This document shows, piece by piece, positions 49,643 to 58,256 of a stretch of DNA of 64,000 bases. Location: the NCBI GenBank assembly GCA_017501345.1, contig JAFVXC010000043.1:97062-161061 (forward strand), read 5' to 3'. Numbering within the stretch: the first letter of the stretch is position 1; each line of letters starts with the position of its first letter. The stretch comes from Clostridia bacterium (GTDB lineage: Bacteria > Bacillota_A > Clostridia > Oscillospirales > CAG-272). The position numbers were made by a program, and so were the translations under genes. Below the pieces are notes generated by a model, which was not told the DNA's origin, searched no databases, and worked only from the letters and a program-made list of their open reading frames with translations.

Positions 49643-52264
49643 ATGAAGCTACGCTTTATTTCTGCCCTTCTGTTAACCCTTCTCCTTCTTCTTTCTGTGC
49701 CCGGACTCGTATCCTGCAAGCCCAAGACGGGGGGTGGAGTCGAGGATGACGGCACTACGGAGGAATGCCCTGACGGGGAATGTGAGATCCCTACTTACGA
49801 CGAGGAGGGGAATCTCGTTTATCCGATGGTTTCTCCCGTCGGATACCACGACGTCGAAATGATTGAGCAGGCGCCCCGACTCGATAGCCTTGACGGGAAG
49901 ACCATTGCTCTCGTGGGCGGTAGCTTTATGGCGAGCGTAACGCACACCGAGCTTGAACGGTGCATTCGCGAGCAGTATCCGACCGCTACGATCTATTCCT
50001 TTTCCGAGGTCGGAAAGGGCGGTCCCTTCTCGGTCTTCGATCAAAGCGCCGAGACGAAGGCATTCCAGGAAAGGCTGCAGGAGCTCGGGGTGGATGCTGT
50101 GATCTCGGGTAACTGCGGATGCGGTCTTTGCACCACGAAGGAATGCGGCTCTTCGATTGCCGCAGAGTATATCGGTATCCCGACCGTAACGGTCGGCGCA
50201 CCGACCTTTATCGCGCAGATCCACTCGACGGGTGTGAACCGAGGCGTTCCCGTCCTGCGATGCGCGGAATATCCGGGGGCTTTTGCCTCCCATTCCACCG
50301 AGGAGCTGAAAAGGAATACCCGCGAGATCGTTTTCCCTGCCGTTGTCGACGCTCTGACAAGGGAGATCACACAGGAGGAGATCGATCTGTATGCGAACAC
50401 GGGTAAGCGTCCCTATGACGAGATCGTTTACTATGGAAGCTATGATGAGATCCAGGAATTCTGTGCGGCGAACGACTGGACGGACGGACTGCCCGTCGTT
50501 CCGCCCACCGACGAAAGGATCAAGGAATATCTGAAGTTCACGCCGTACACCCCTGATCACGTGCTCGGCACCTACGCGCTCGCGTATCGGGAATGCACGG
50601 TATATACCGTTGCCGCGAATGCCGTTATGGCGGGCGTTCCGAAGGAATTTATGCCCCTTTGCATCGCATTCGTTGAATGTATGGGTGACGGTGAATGGAG
50701 AAGACCTCTTGCCAGCACGCACGGCTGGTCGCCCTATGCGTGGCTCAACGGTCCCGTGGCGAGACAGCTCGGGATCGATCACGGTCAGGGTATGATCAGC
50801 GAGAAAAACAACAAGGCGCTCGGACGCTTTATTGATCTTGCTATGCTGAATATCGGCGGATATTACGTGAAGGAGAACCGTATGGGTACCTTTGGATATC
50901 TGTCAGCCTTCACCTTTTCCGAGGATGAAGAGGCCTGCCTTGAGGTGGGCTGGAAGCCTTATCACGTGACGCAGGGGTATATGCTGAATTCGAATACTCT
51001 GACGGCGGCGTCGGTGCTTCAATGGGGAAATAACGTCACCCCTGCCACCGATGACGCCGAGCAGATTATGACGCTGATGGCGTGGGATATCACAGAAAAG
51101 CAACAGAACGGGCTCGGGAATACCAATCCGCAGGTATATAGGACGGTGTTTATCACGAAGGACGTGGCAAAGGATCTGTCCGCACTTTATGCGTCAAAGA
51201 ATGCACTCGAAAACGCCCTCATCGAGAACGCAAGAAGACCGCTTTGGCTTCGTGCGTACGCCCACTACTGGGCGAATACGGGCAGTCAACAGTTTAACAA
51301 GCGCACCCTTGAGGAGCATTATCAGATGCTTCTCCAGGACTCGGCGGAGCTTGCGGAGCTGACCGAAACGCCCGATTGGCTGAAGGGGCTCATTGATGAA
51401 GATGAGATCGTGACCATCGCCACGATGCTGAAGGGACAGACACCCCTTCTCGTCACAGGTGACACCGACCGCAACAAATTTCAGGTGATGCCGGGTGGCG
51501 GCTACGTCACGGTGGAGATCCGTCTGCCCGATAACTGGGATGAGCTTCTCGCCCCCCTCGGCTACGAGCCGCTAGAGAACTTTTATCTCGATGACACCGC
51601 GTCGGGTACTCCCGACAAGGAGCCTGTGACCGATGAAAGCATTCTTGCGGACGGCACCTATCGTATCGTTCCCTCTCTTGAATATCTGAACGACGTCGGC
51701 CGTGCCTACGTTGACAAGGAAGGCACGCTCCATTATCGCGGTATCGGGGATCTCACCGTAAAAACCATTCCCCTTTCCTCGCTCGGAGCGAGTGGAAATC
51801 TTTCAGCGATCTGTCGGGCGCTACACTATAATTGCTCCTTCACGGTCGTCTCCGATACCGTGACCGCCATAACGCTTCGTCCCCCTACGAGCGCACAGTA
51901 TCAGAGGGCTGACGTCACTGCACTCACGGCAGAGCTCTTATCGGATGTGGACGTTACCGTTGCGGTCACCACGAAGCAAAGTAAGGAAGCGGGCAACATC
52001 ACACCGAGCGGTGCTGCGCTTCTGCTTTCCTCTACGCTTTCCTCCTTTTCTCTTGATCTCGCCGGGCAGGCAGAGCTGTACGGAAACAGCACGCCGGGCT
52101 TCGTTACCTTGGACGGAAGGATGGCTACTGTGAACAGCAATGTAGCCGTCGGCAGTCAGGCAAGGGTGATAGTAAAGCTTTCGGGCGGAAAGTACCGTAT
52201 GATGACCTTCGTTCTGACCGACGGGGACACGTTGACGCTGACCTATACAGTATCAGAGGGATAA
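49643..52264 (+). CDS. Large lipoprotein with UGSC-like domain
   Basis: The 873-residue protein has a lipoprotein signal (LLSVPGLVSC). After an acidic linker, residues about 85-240 form a UGSC-like domain: GKTIALVGGSFMAS, VISGNCGCGLCTTKEC (Cys158, 160, 163, 168) and AAEYIGIPTVTVGAPTF. Relatives carry selenocysteine or cysteine at this place. Residues about 280-500 (DGLPVVPPTDERIKEYL, AVMAGVPKEFMPLCIAFVE, NGPVARQLGI) match the C-terminal domain found beside UGSC. The last 250 residues add beta-rich material. It is probably anchored outside the membrane and acts in thiol redox or metal handling. TlpA follows it. Confidence 0.75.
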   Translation: MKLRFISALLLTLLLLLSVPGLVSCKPKTGGGVEDDGTTEECPDGECEIPTYDEEGNLVYPMVSPVGYHDVEMIEQAPRLDSLDGKTIALVGGSFMASVTHTELERCIREQYPTATIYSFSEVGKGGPFSVFDQSAETKAFQERLQELGVDAVISGNCGCGLCTTKECGSSIAAEYIGIPTVTVGAPTFIAQIHSTGVNRGVPVLRCAEYPGAFASHSTEELKRNTREIVFPAVVDALTREITQEEIDLYANTGKRPYDEIVYYGSYDEIQEFCAANDWTDGLPVVPPTDERIKEYLKFTPYTPDHVLGTYALAYRECTVYTVAANAVMAGVPKEFMPLCIAFVECMGDGEWRRPLASTHGWSPYAWLNGPVARQLGIDHGQGMISEKNNKALGRFIDLAMLNIGGYYVKENRMGTFGYLSAFTFSEDEEACLEVGWKPYHVTQGYMLNSNTLTAASVLQWGNNVTPATDDAEQIMTLMAWDITEKQQNGLGNTNPQVYRTVFITKDVAKDLSALYASKNALENALIENARRPLWLRAYAHYWANTGSQQFNKRTLEEHYQMLLQDSAELAELTETPDWLKGLIDEDEIVTIATMLKGQTPLLVTGDTDRNKFQVMPGGGYVTVEIRLPDNWDELLAPLGYEPLENFYLDDTASGTPDKEPVTDESILADGTYRIVPSLEYLNDVGRAYVDKEGTLHYRGIGDLTVKTIPLSSLGASGNLSAICRALHYNCSFTVVSDTVTAITLRPPTSAQYQRADVTALTAELLSDVDVTVAVTTKQSKEAGNITPSGAALLLSSTLSSFSLDLAGQAELYGNSTPGFVTLDGRMATVNSNVAVGSQARVIVKLSGGKYRMMTFVLTDGDTLTLTYTVSEG

Positions 52265-52293
52265 ATAAGTGCCCGTAGTGAAAGGATCTTATT

Positions 52294-52857
52294 ATGAAAA
52301 AACGGTCAATTTCCATTATTCTGTTCCTTGCCCTCATCCTCCTGCTTTTCTCCTGCGGCCCCGTCAAGGAGGGGGAGACGAGCATAAATACCGACGCGGG
52401 AGAATTGTCCTTTTCTGCGTTTTCCGCCGTTACCCTTGACGGAAAGCCGATCGACCAAAGCGTATTTGAGGGAAAAAAGCTGACGATGATCAACGTCTGG
52501 GCGACCTTCTGCGGCCCTTGCATCCGCGAAATGCCCGATCTCGGCAGACTGAGCACAGCCTACGGAGAGGAGTTTCAGATCATCGGCATTCCTCTTGACG
52601 TGGTCGATTACAGGCTGATCGAGCGGGAGGAGGAGCTCACAAAGGCAAAGGAGATCATTACAGAAGCGGACGCGGACTATCTTCATCTGATTCCTTCGGG
52701 ATCTCTCTATCGTCTTTTCCTGTCCGAGGTACAGTCGGTCCCCACCACCGTATTTGTCGACGGGAACGGCAATCAGATCGGGGAGATCTACGTTGGGGCT
52801 ATGAGCGAGAAGGAATGGGCGGAGATCATCGAGGCTCTGCTTGCGCACGTCAAATAA
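52294..52857 (+). CDS. TlpA-like thioredoxin-fold lipoprotein
   Basis: The 187-residue protein has a lipoprotein signal (ILLLFSC) and a TlpA/ResA-type thioredoxin domain: INVWATFCGPCIREMPDLGRL holds the CxxC redox pair, and VPTTVFVDGNG the cis-proline. It is anchored outside the membrane and reduces or exchanges disulfides. It is the last gene of the operon, 29 bases after the UGSC-like lipoprotein, whose cysteines are a likely target. Confidence 0.93.
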   Translation: MKKRSISIILFLALILLLFSCGPVKEGETSINTDAGELSFSAFSAVTLDGKPIDQSVFEGKKLTMINVWATFCGPCIREMPDLGRLSTAYGEEFQIIGIPLDVVDYRLIEREEELTKAKEIITEADADYLHLIPSGSLYRLFLSEVQSVPTTVFVDGNGNQIGEIYVGAMSEKEWAEIIEALLAHVK

Positions 52858-52873
52858 AGCGGACGAACCGAGA

Positions 52874-52901
52874 GGGTGTTGAGTCAAACGGCTCAGCGCC
52901 C
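52874..52901 (+). terminator. Terminator, GCTGAGTCA-type family
   Basis: Stem 52874-52885 with 52890-52901 (several G-U) and loop AAAC, followed by TTTTG. Same family as 182 and 61427. Confidence 0.8.
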
Positions 52902-52980
52902 TTTTGACTTACGGCTCGTTGTCCTTTCAAAAGGTTAAATATTGTCCATACATCGTCTTGAAAAAGGCGAGAAGGGGCGG

Positions 52981-53010
52981 GGCTTTTTCTGCTATAATGG
53001 AGAAAAGCCC
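52981..53010 (+). promoter_or_regulatory. GH3 promoter inside an inverted repeat
   Basis: TATAAT at 52993-52998 lies between GGCTTTTTCT (52981-52990) and AGAAAAGCC (53001-53009), a near-perfect inverted repeat. The -35 is weak. A repressor or activator dimer could bind here. Confidence 0.5.
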
Positions 53011-53071
53011 GCGTACGGCGCGGGCAACCGTTACAGAGCTATCACTTGAGGATAGATGCGTGGAGGATGCG

Positions 53072-55264
53072 ATGATCAGAAAAGAAGATTACGAGCGCGC
53101 AAAGGCGCTGCTTTCACAGATGACTATCGAGGAAAAGCTGTATCAGCTGACCTCACAGATGATCTATTCGGTCGGGGAGGATTACGAGGAAAAGCGTGAT
53201 CCGATGCGGGGAAACTATCGGAATCCCGGGCATTTTATGCATTACACAAGACCCGAGCCCGCCTCCCCGAGAGAGGTCACCGAGCGGATCAACCGTGACG
53301 TACAAATGAGTATGGACGCACAGCCGCACGCGATCCCCCCGATCGAGCACGGCGAGGCGCTTCACGGCGCACAGTGGGGTATGGCGACCTGCTTCCCTCA
53401 GCCGATCGGTATGGCATCTATGTTTGACGACGAGCTGATGGAAAGGATCGGTGACGCGATCGGCAAGGAATGCGCCGTGGTCGGTGTCAGACAGGCGCTC
53501 ACGCCCGTGGTCAACATTGCCCGCGACTGTCGCTGGGGCAGAACGATCGAGACCTTTGGCGAGGACGTGCTCGTCTCCTCGAACGCGGGTGCTGCGATCT
53601 GCCGAGGACTGCAGAAGAACGGCGTGATCGCGACGCCGAAGCATTACGCGGACAACTATTCGTACGGTGGGCGAGACTCGAACGTGTCGGACACCTCCGA
53701 GCGCACGATGCGGGAGGTATATCTGAAGCCGTTTGAAAAATGCTTCAAGGAGGGCGGCGCTCTTTCGGTTATGGCGGCATACAACAGCTGGGAGGGTGTT
53801 CCCTGCACGTGTAATGAACGCCTGATGAGTGAGATCCTGCGCGGAGAATGGGGCTTTGAGGGCTTTTCGGTATCCGATTACGGTGGAGTTGAGGGTGTAT
53901 GCCGTGCGCATAAGCTCGTGGATTCCTACAAGGAGGCGCAGGCGGTCTCTTTGAAGGCGGGGGTTGACGTCAATCTTCCGAAGTGCTCGGGGGAAAATCT
54001 GAGGGCTGCCTACGACGAGGGCCTGATCACGGACGAGGACGTCGACCGTGCGGTTCTCCGTGTGCTTGCGGCAAAGTACAGCATCGGACTCTTCGACCGT
54101 CCCTTTGCCGATCCCGACGAGGCGGAAAGGTTCGTTCGCTGTGACGAGCACAAGCATCTTGCGCTGGAGGCGGCTCGCCGCTCGATCGTCCTGCTGAAAA
54201 ACGAAGGGATTCTTCCTCTCGACCGTAAGCGAGTACGGCGCATCGCGGTGTTTGGCGCGGGCGCTGACGTTCTTCCCGTCGGAAAGAACTATTCGGGCTC
54301 CTACCGCTGTGCGTGGAGGACTCCCGACGCGAAAACGCCCCTGACGTATCTTTGCGAGTATCTCGACGGATACGCCGAGGTGATCTATGCGGGCGACGAA
54401 ATGATCGACGAGGTGGCGCCTACGTGTGACGCCGCCGTATATATGACCACCGTGGTGGAGGGAGAGGGGATGGATCGCTCGGATATCCGCCTGCCCGGCA
54501 TTACGCGGAAGGTGCAGAAGGATGATAACGCGATCATCGTCGGCAAGGTCGAGATCGAGGTGAGGACCGACCAGGAGGAGAGCATCCGCAGAATGACGGC
54601 GGCGAACGCGAATTCTGTGGTCCTGCTCCTGAACGGCGCGCCCGTGGATATGTCCTCGTGGATCGACGGATGTCCTGCGGTCGTCGAGGCGTGGTATCCC
54701 GGCGAGCAGGGGGCACAGGCGATCTGTGAGATCCTCTTTGGCGAGGTCTCGCCTTCCGGAAAGCTTCCCATTACCTTCCCGAGGAGCGTCGGTCAATTGC
54801 CGCTCTTCTATTCGGCGAAGCCCTCGGGACGCGGCTACGGCTACGTCGAAAACGACGGCTCGCCTCGCTATCCCTTCGGCTATGGGCTGAGCTATACCAC
54901 CTTCGCGCTCTCGAATTTCGCGTACGAGCTGATGGGTGACCGTATGACCGTCACCCTTACGGTCGAAAACACGGGCGCTTATGACGGCGCGGAGGTCGTG
55001 CAGGTCTATCTGACGGGCAAGGGCTGTGACGTCGTGATGCCGCGCATCGAGCTGAAGGCATACCGTCGGGTCGCGCTTTGCAGTGGAGAAAAGACCTCTG
55101 TGACGATAGAGATCCCGAAGGAGGCCTTCTGCTACTACGACCGCAAAATGGTCTACGGGATGCATAAGGGCAGGTACACGGTCTCGGTCGGCACGTCCTG
55201 TATGGAGATCCATAACACCCGTGAGGTTACGGTGCGTGACGGCACACTTGCGGTGTCGGATTGA
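53072..55264 (+). CDS. Glycoside hydrolase family 3 (beta-glucosidase/beta-xylosidase-like)
   Basis: The 730-residue enzyme has the GH3 N-terminal barrel with the nucleophile in GFSVSDYGG (Asp269), the KHYADN and GRTIETFGEDV stretches, a C-terminal alpha/beta domain that supplies the acid/base residue (around EQGAQAICEILFGEVSPSGKLP), and a fibronectin type III-like domain at the end. There is no signal peptide, so it splits imported oligosaccharides in the cytoplasm, most likely xylo- or cello-type. The ATG at 53072 is preferred; the frame runs back to 52904 across the terminator. It is the first gene of the hemicellulose region. Confidence 0.93.
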   Translation: MIRKEDYERAKALLSQMTIEEKLYQLTSQMIYSVGEDYEEKRDPMRGNYRNPGHFMHYTRPEPASPREVTERINRDVQMSMDAQPHAIPPIEHGEALHGAQWGMATCFPQPIGMASMFDDELMERIGDAIGKECAVVGVRQALTPVVNIARDCRWGRTIETFGEDVLVSSNAGAAICRGLQKNGVIATPKHYADNYSYGGRDSNVSDTSERTMREVYLKPFEKCFKEGGALSVMAAYNSWEGVPCTCNERLMSEILRGEWGFEGFSVSDYGGVEGVCRAHKLVDSYKEAQAVSLKAGVDVNLPKCSGENLRAAYDEGLITDEDVDRAVLRVLAAKYSIGLFDRPFADPDEAERFVRCDEHKHLALEAARRSIVLLKNEGILPLDRKRVRRIAVFGAGADVLPVGKNYSGSYRCAWRTPDAKTPLTYLCEYLDGYAEVIYAGDEMIDEVAPTCDAAVYMTTVVEGEGMDRSDIRLPGITRKVQKDDNAIIVGKVEIEVRTDQEESIRRMTAANANSVVLLLNGAPVDMSSWIDGCPAVVEAWYPGEQGAQAICEILFGEVSPSGKLPITFPRSVGQLPLFYSAKPSGRGYGYVENDGSPRYPFGYGLSYTTFALSNFAYELMGDRMTVTLTVENTGAYDGAEVVQVYLTGKGCDVVMPRIELKAYRRVALCSGEKTSVTIEIPKEAFCYYDRKMVYGMHKGRYTVSVGTSCMEIHNTREVTVRDGTLAVSD

Positions 55265-55295
55265 TCCCGCAATTTCAAAATGGTGAAATACAAAG

Positions 55296-55325
55296 CCTCC
55301 CGCAGCGGTTCTTTGCTGTGGGAGG
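55296..55325. terminator. Terminator between GH3 and AraC genes
   Basis: CCTCCCGCAGC (55296-55306) pairs with GCTGTGGGAGG (55315-55325, one G-U), with a T-run on the plus side. Confidence 0.85.
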
Positions 55326-55355
55326 TCGTTTTTTGTTCGCGGATCTGTCTTTCGG

Positions 55356-56132
55356 TCACTCCTTTTTGGGCGTGTGACCGAATTTTTTCTTATAGAGCCG
55401 GATGAAAAAGGAAAGATTGGAGAAGCCGGACGCTTCTGCCGCCTCGGTTACGTTGTATTCCCCGCTTCCGAGCATCGTCCTTGCGTTCTTCAGACGCAGG
55501 TCGTTGCGGTAGTCGATCGGTGACATTCCCGTATATTCCCGAAAGAGCCTGCGGAAATTCACCTCACTCATATTACACAGCTCGGCGTAATAGGCGACCG
55601 TTTCGTTTCCGGTATAATATTCGTTCAGCTCCGACAGCGCGGGTTGGAGCCTTTTGAATTTTGTGGGGATCCCCAAGCGGCTCTCGTCGACCTGCCACAA
55701 TAGCTCGTAAAGACGTGAAAGATGGTAAAACGGATGGCGTGGTGTGTTGCTGTTTGAGGACTTGAAGAAGGAATCGATCAGCTCGCCTGCACTTGGCAGG
55801 ACAATTTTTGCGGGAGACGACAGATAGCCGGGAAGCTCTCCGTCGGCGAGCTCAAATTGCACGATCTTGATTTTTGTATTATCCTCCAGATATTCTCCCG
55901 TATATATGCTTCCCTTCGGAATGAAGATCAGCTCCCCCTCGGCCACACAGACGCTCTCCTTTTCGCCCGTGTGAAAGGAATCGCGCATTTGCCCGCTGAC
56001 GGTGTAGATAAATCCGTGCTTGGAGCGTCCGTCACGAAAGAAAACCTTATAGCCCTTCGGTCTTGATACGATTTGAATGTCTATATTTTTGACGGTGAAA
56101 TTCGTTTCCTGCGGATGGTATTCATATTTCAT
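55356..56132 (-). CDS. AraC family transcriptional regulator
   Basis: The 258-residue protein has a cupin-like N-terminus with a predicted sugar-binding pocket and C-terminal double helix-turn-helix (LCNMSEVNFRRLFREYTGMSPIDYRNDLRLKNAR, then AAEASGFSNLSFFIRLYKKKFGHTPKKE; each is the usual family core). The start is ATG 56132 after GGGGAGG. It is divergent from the GH115-uxaC-uxuB-uxuA operon, which is the obvious target. Confidence 0.93.
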   Translation of the reverse strand: MKYEYHPQETNFTVKNIDIQIVSRPKGYKVFFRDGRSKHGFIYTVSGQMRDSFHTGEKESVCVAEGELIFIPKGSIYTGEYLEDNTKIKIVQFELADGELPGYLSSPAKIVLPSAGELIDSFFKSSNSNTPRHPFYHLSRLYELLWQVDESRLGIPTKFKRLQPALSELNEYYTGNETVAYYAELCNMSEVNFRRLFREYTGMSPIDYRNDLRLKNARTMLGSGEYNVTEAAEASGFSNLSFFIRLYKKKFGHTPKKE

Positions 56133-56155
56133 TTTTTCACCTCCCCTATGGGTAT

Positions 56156-56184
56156 ATTTTACATTGTTTCCTGCCTTTTGTCAA
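56156..56184 (-). promoter_or_regulatory. Promoter of the AraC gene at 55356
   Basis: On the minus strand TTGACA (56184-56179), 17 bases, TAAAAT (56161-56156). Confidence 0.85.
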
Positions 56185-56226
56185 CAAAAAATGATCGAAT
56201 CGTGTGAAAAGTTATCGCATCTGTAC

Positions 56227-56255
56227 TTGTTTATGTGTCTGATTTGTGTTATACT
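56227..56255 (+). promoter_or_regulatory. Promoter of the GH115-uxa/uxu operon
   Basis: TTGTTT (56227-56232), 17 bases, TATACT (56250-56255), a moderate match that leaves room for an activator such as the divergent AraC protein. Confidence 0.65.
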
Positions 56256-56288
56256 TGTTTTGAATCAGAGTGTATGGGAGGCTTATGT

Positions 56289-58256
56289 ATGGAGCTTTTT
56301 AACAAAGAAAGAGATATTTCGATCGTTCTCGAGAGCGGTGCCGACGAGGCGATCCGCCTCGCCGCTCAGGATCTGCAGGGAAATTTGCGCCGCCTGTCGG
56401 GAAGATCCTGCGGATTTGAGATCGTTGAGGGGGCGTGCGAACGGGGTATATTCGTAAAGACCTCGGGCGAGGGCGCGTTTGAAACCTATACGGTGTCTGT
56501 AGAAGCTGACCGCGTGACGATCGTGGGTGCAGATCTGCTCGGAACGGTGTTCGGTATCTATGCCTTCGCGACAAGATGCCTCGGCATTTCGCCCGTTTAT
56601 CGTTTGGTCGATCTCTTCCCCGAGACGGTAGAGAGCCTGACGCTTGAGGAGCAGAGCTTTTGCTCGGGCGAGCATACCGTTCGATTCCGCGGATGGTTCC
56701 TCAACGACGAGGACCTTCTCTGCGACTATAAGCTCAGCGGTGGGCATCGCCACATCGACTATCGCTTTTACCAGAACGTAGCCGACGAAGGCGTTCTCGA
56801 CATGGTGATCGAAACGGCTCTGCGTCTTGAAATCAATATGATGATCCCCGCATCCTTCCTCGACATCGATAACCCCGACGAAGAGGTACTCGTGATGGCT
56901 GTGTACAGACGCGGAATGTTCATTACGCAGCACCACATTGAGACGATGGGCGTTTCCTATTTCACTGCCGACAACTATATGAGGGCGCACGGTCGCGAGG
57001 GCGAGACGGTATCCTTCATCACCAACCGCGCACGTATGGAGGAGATCTGGCGCTACTATGCAAAGAAATGGTCAAAGTACAACGATAGGTTGATCTGGCA
57101 GTTCGGGCTTCGCGGAAAGGCCGATCAGGCGGTATGGGCTGCCGACCCGAATTGTCCCACCTCGATGGAGGACCGCGGCGCGATCATTACGGATGCGATC
57201 AGAACGCAGTACGAGATCGTGAAGGAGGTTACGGGAAGGGACGACTTCTACAGCTCGTCAACGCTCTGGAATGAGGGCTCAGAGCTGTACAAGGACGGAT
57301 ATTTGACGCTTCCGAAGGGTACGATCGTGGTTTTCGCGGATCACGGCCCCGACCAGATGTTCGGAACCGATTTCTATACCGTTCCCCACGAAAAGGACCG
57401 CAAATACGGCGTATACTATCACGCGGCGTTCCAGCACATCGGCCCACACTTTGCAGAGGGCTGTGAGCCGAAAAAAATGGCGTATTGCTACCACGACGCG
57501 AAAAAGCTCGACAATCTTTACTATTCGATCCTCAATATTTCGAACGTGCGTCCGATCCATATTTCCGCGATCATAAACGCGAGAATTATGTGTTCACCGC
57601 TTGACTTCGACGCTGATGCGGAGCTTTTGAAGCTTGACTGCGAGCTTTTCGGTGATATGGGCGAAGAGGTCAACGCGCTGAGACAGGAATATTACAGTGC
57701 CTTGGCAGATCTCGGTGATGAGGGCTCGAAGCGAGGCGCTATGATGTGGAGCTTCGCATACCGCGAATTCGATTCCCTGCCCTTCACCCGTACCGTCGGA
57801 GGCGACGGACAGCTGGCGTATTTCGGAAAGGCTGTGCTGAAGGGAAAGCCGTACACGAAGCTTCCTCCTCCGGATGCCGAAACGCTTCGACGCTTCAAGG
57901 AAAGCGCGGTAAAGTACGCGGCGCTTTACGAAAAGGCGGAGAAGATGGATGCACGCCTCAGCGGTCAGAAGCAGACTTATTTCAGACAGTTCTTAAAGCA
58001 TCAGATCTACTATATGCAGAAGCTCTACGAGTGGTCTGCGGACTGCATCGAGCTGACCGACGAAGTGCTTCCGAAGGATGCTCGTGTTCGTGCGGGCGCA
58101 CACGGTGCTACGTGCATTGAAGCAATCCTTGAGGATCGCAAGGTGCTGGAAGAAGGCGAATGGGAGAATTGGCACAGGGGCGATAAGAAGCTCGACTTCC
58201 CCAAAATGCTGAAAATGACAAAATCCGTAACGGAGAGAGTTATAAATGAAGAGTGA
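56289..58256 (+). CDS. GH115-like alpha-glucuronidase
   Basis: The 655-residue protein resembles glycoside hydrolase family 115, which removes 4-O-methyl-glucuronic acid side groups from xylan. Signs are the N-terminal GTVFGIYAFATRCLGISP, VRFRGWFLNDED, and DRLIWQFGLRGKAD of the catalytic barrel. It is shorter than most GH115 enzymes (~800-1000) and lacks the usual C-terminal beta domains. There is no signal peptide, so it should act on imported aldouronic acids. The frame is open to 56235 but GGGAGG before ATG 56289 decides the start. It overlaps uxaC by 11 bases and feeds it glucuronate. Confidence 0.82.
   Translation: MELFNKERDISIVLESGADEAIRLAAQDLQGNLRRLSGRSCGFEIVEGACERGIFVKTSGEGAFETYTVSVEADRVTIVGADLLGTVFGIYAFATRCLGISPVYRLVDLFPETVESLTLEEQSFCSGEHTVRFRGWFLNDEDLLCDYKLSGGHRHIDYRFYQNVADEGVLDMVIETALRLEINMMIPASFLDIDNPDEEVLVMAVYRRGMFITQHHIETMGVSYFTADNYMRAHGREGETVSFITNRARMEEIWRYYAKKWSKYNDRLIWQFGLRGKADQAVWAADPNCPTSMEDRGAIITDAIRTQYEIVKEVTGRDDFYSSSTLWNEGSELYKDGYLTLPKGTIVVFADHGPDQMFGTDFYTVPHEKDRKYGVYYHAAFQHIGPHFAEGCEPKKMAYCYHDAKKLDNLYYSILNISNVRPIHISAIINARIMCSPLDFDADAELLKLDCELFGDMGEEVNALRQEYYSALADLGDEGSKRGAMMWSFAYREFDSLPFTRTVGGDGQLAYFGKAVLKGKPYTKLPPPDAETLRRFKESAVKYAALYEKAEKMDARLSGQKQTYFRQFLKHQIYYMQKLYEWSADCIELTDEVLPKDARVRAGAHGATCIEAILEDRKVLEEGEWENWHRGDKKLDFPKMLKMTKSVTERVINEE

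Noticed and set aside
50111..50148. Selenocysteine in the UGSC-like lipoprotein
   Set aside because: All positions in the motif are cysteine codons and there is no in-frame TGA, so no SECIS is needed.
53153..55213. Minus-strand open frame of 686 codons opposite GH3
   Set aside because: The plus frame carries clear GH3 motifs; the minus frame is a codon-bias artefact.
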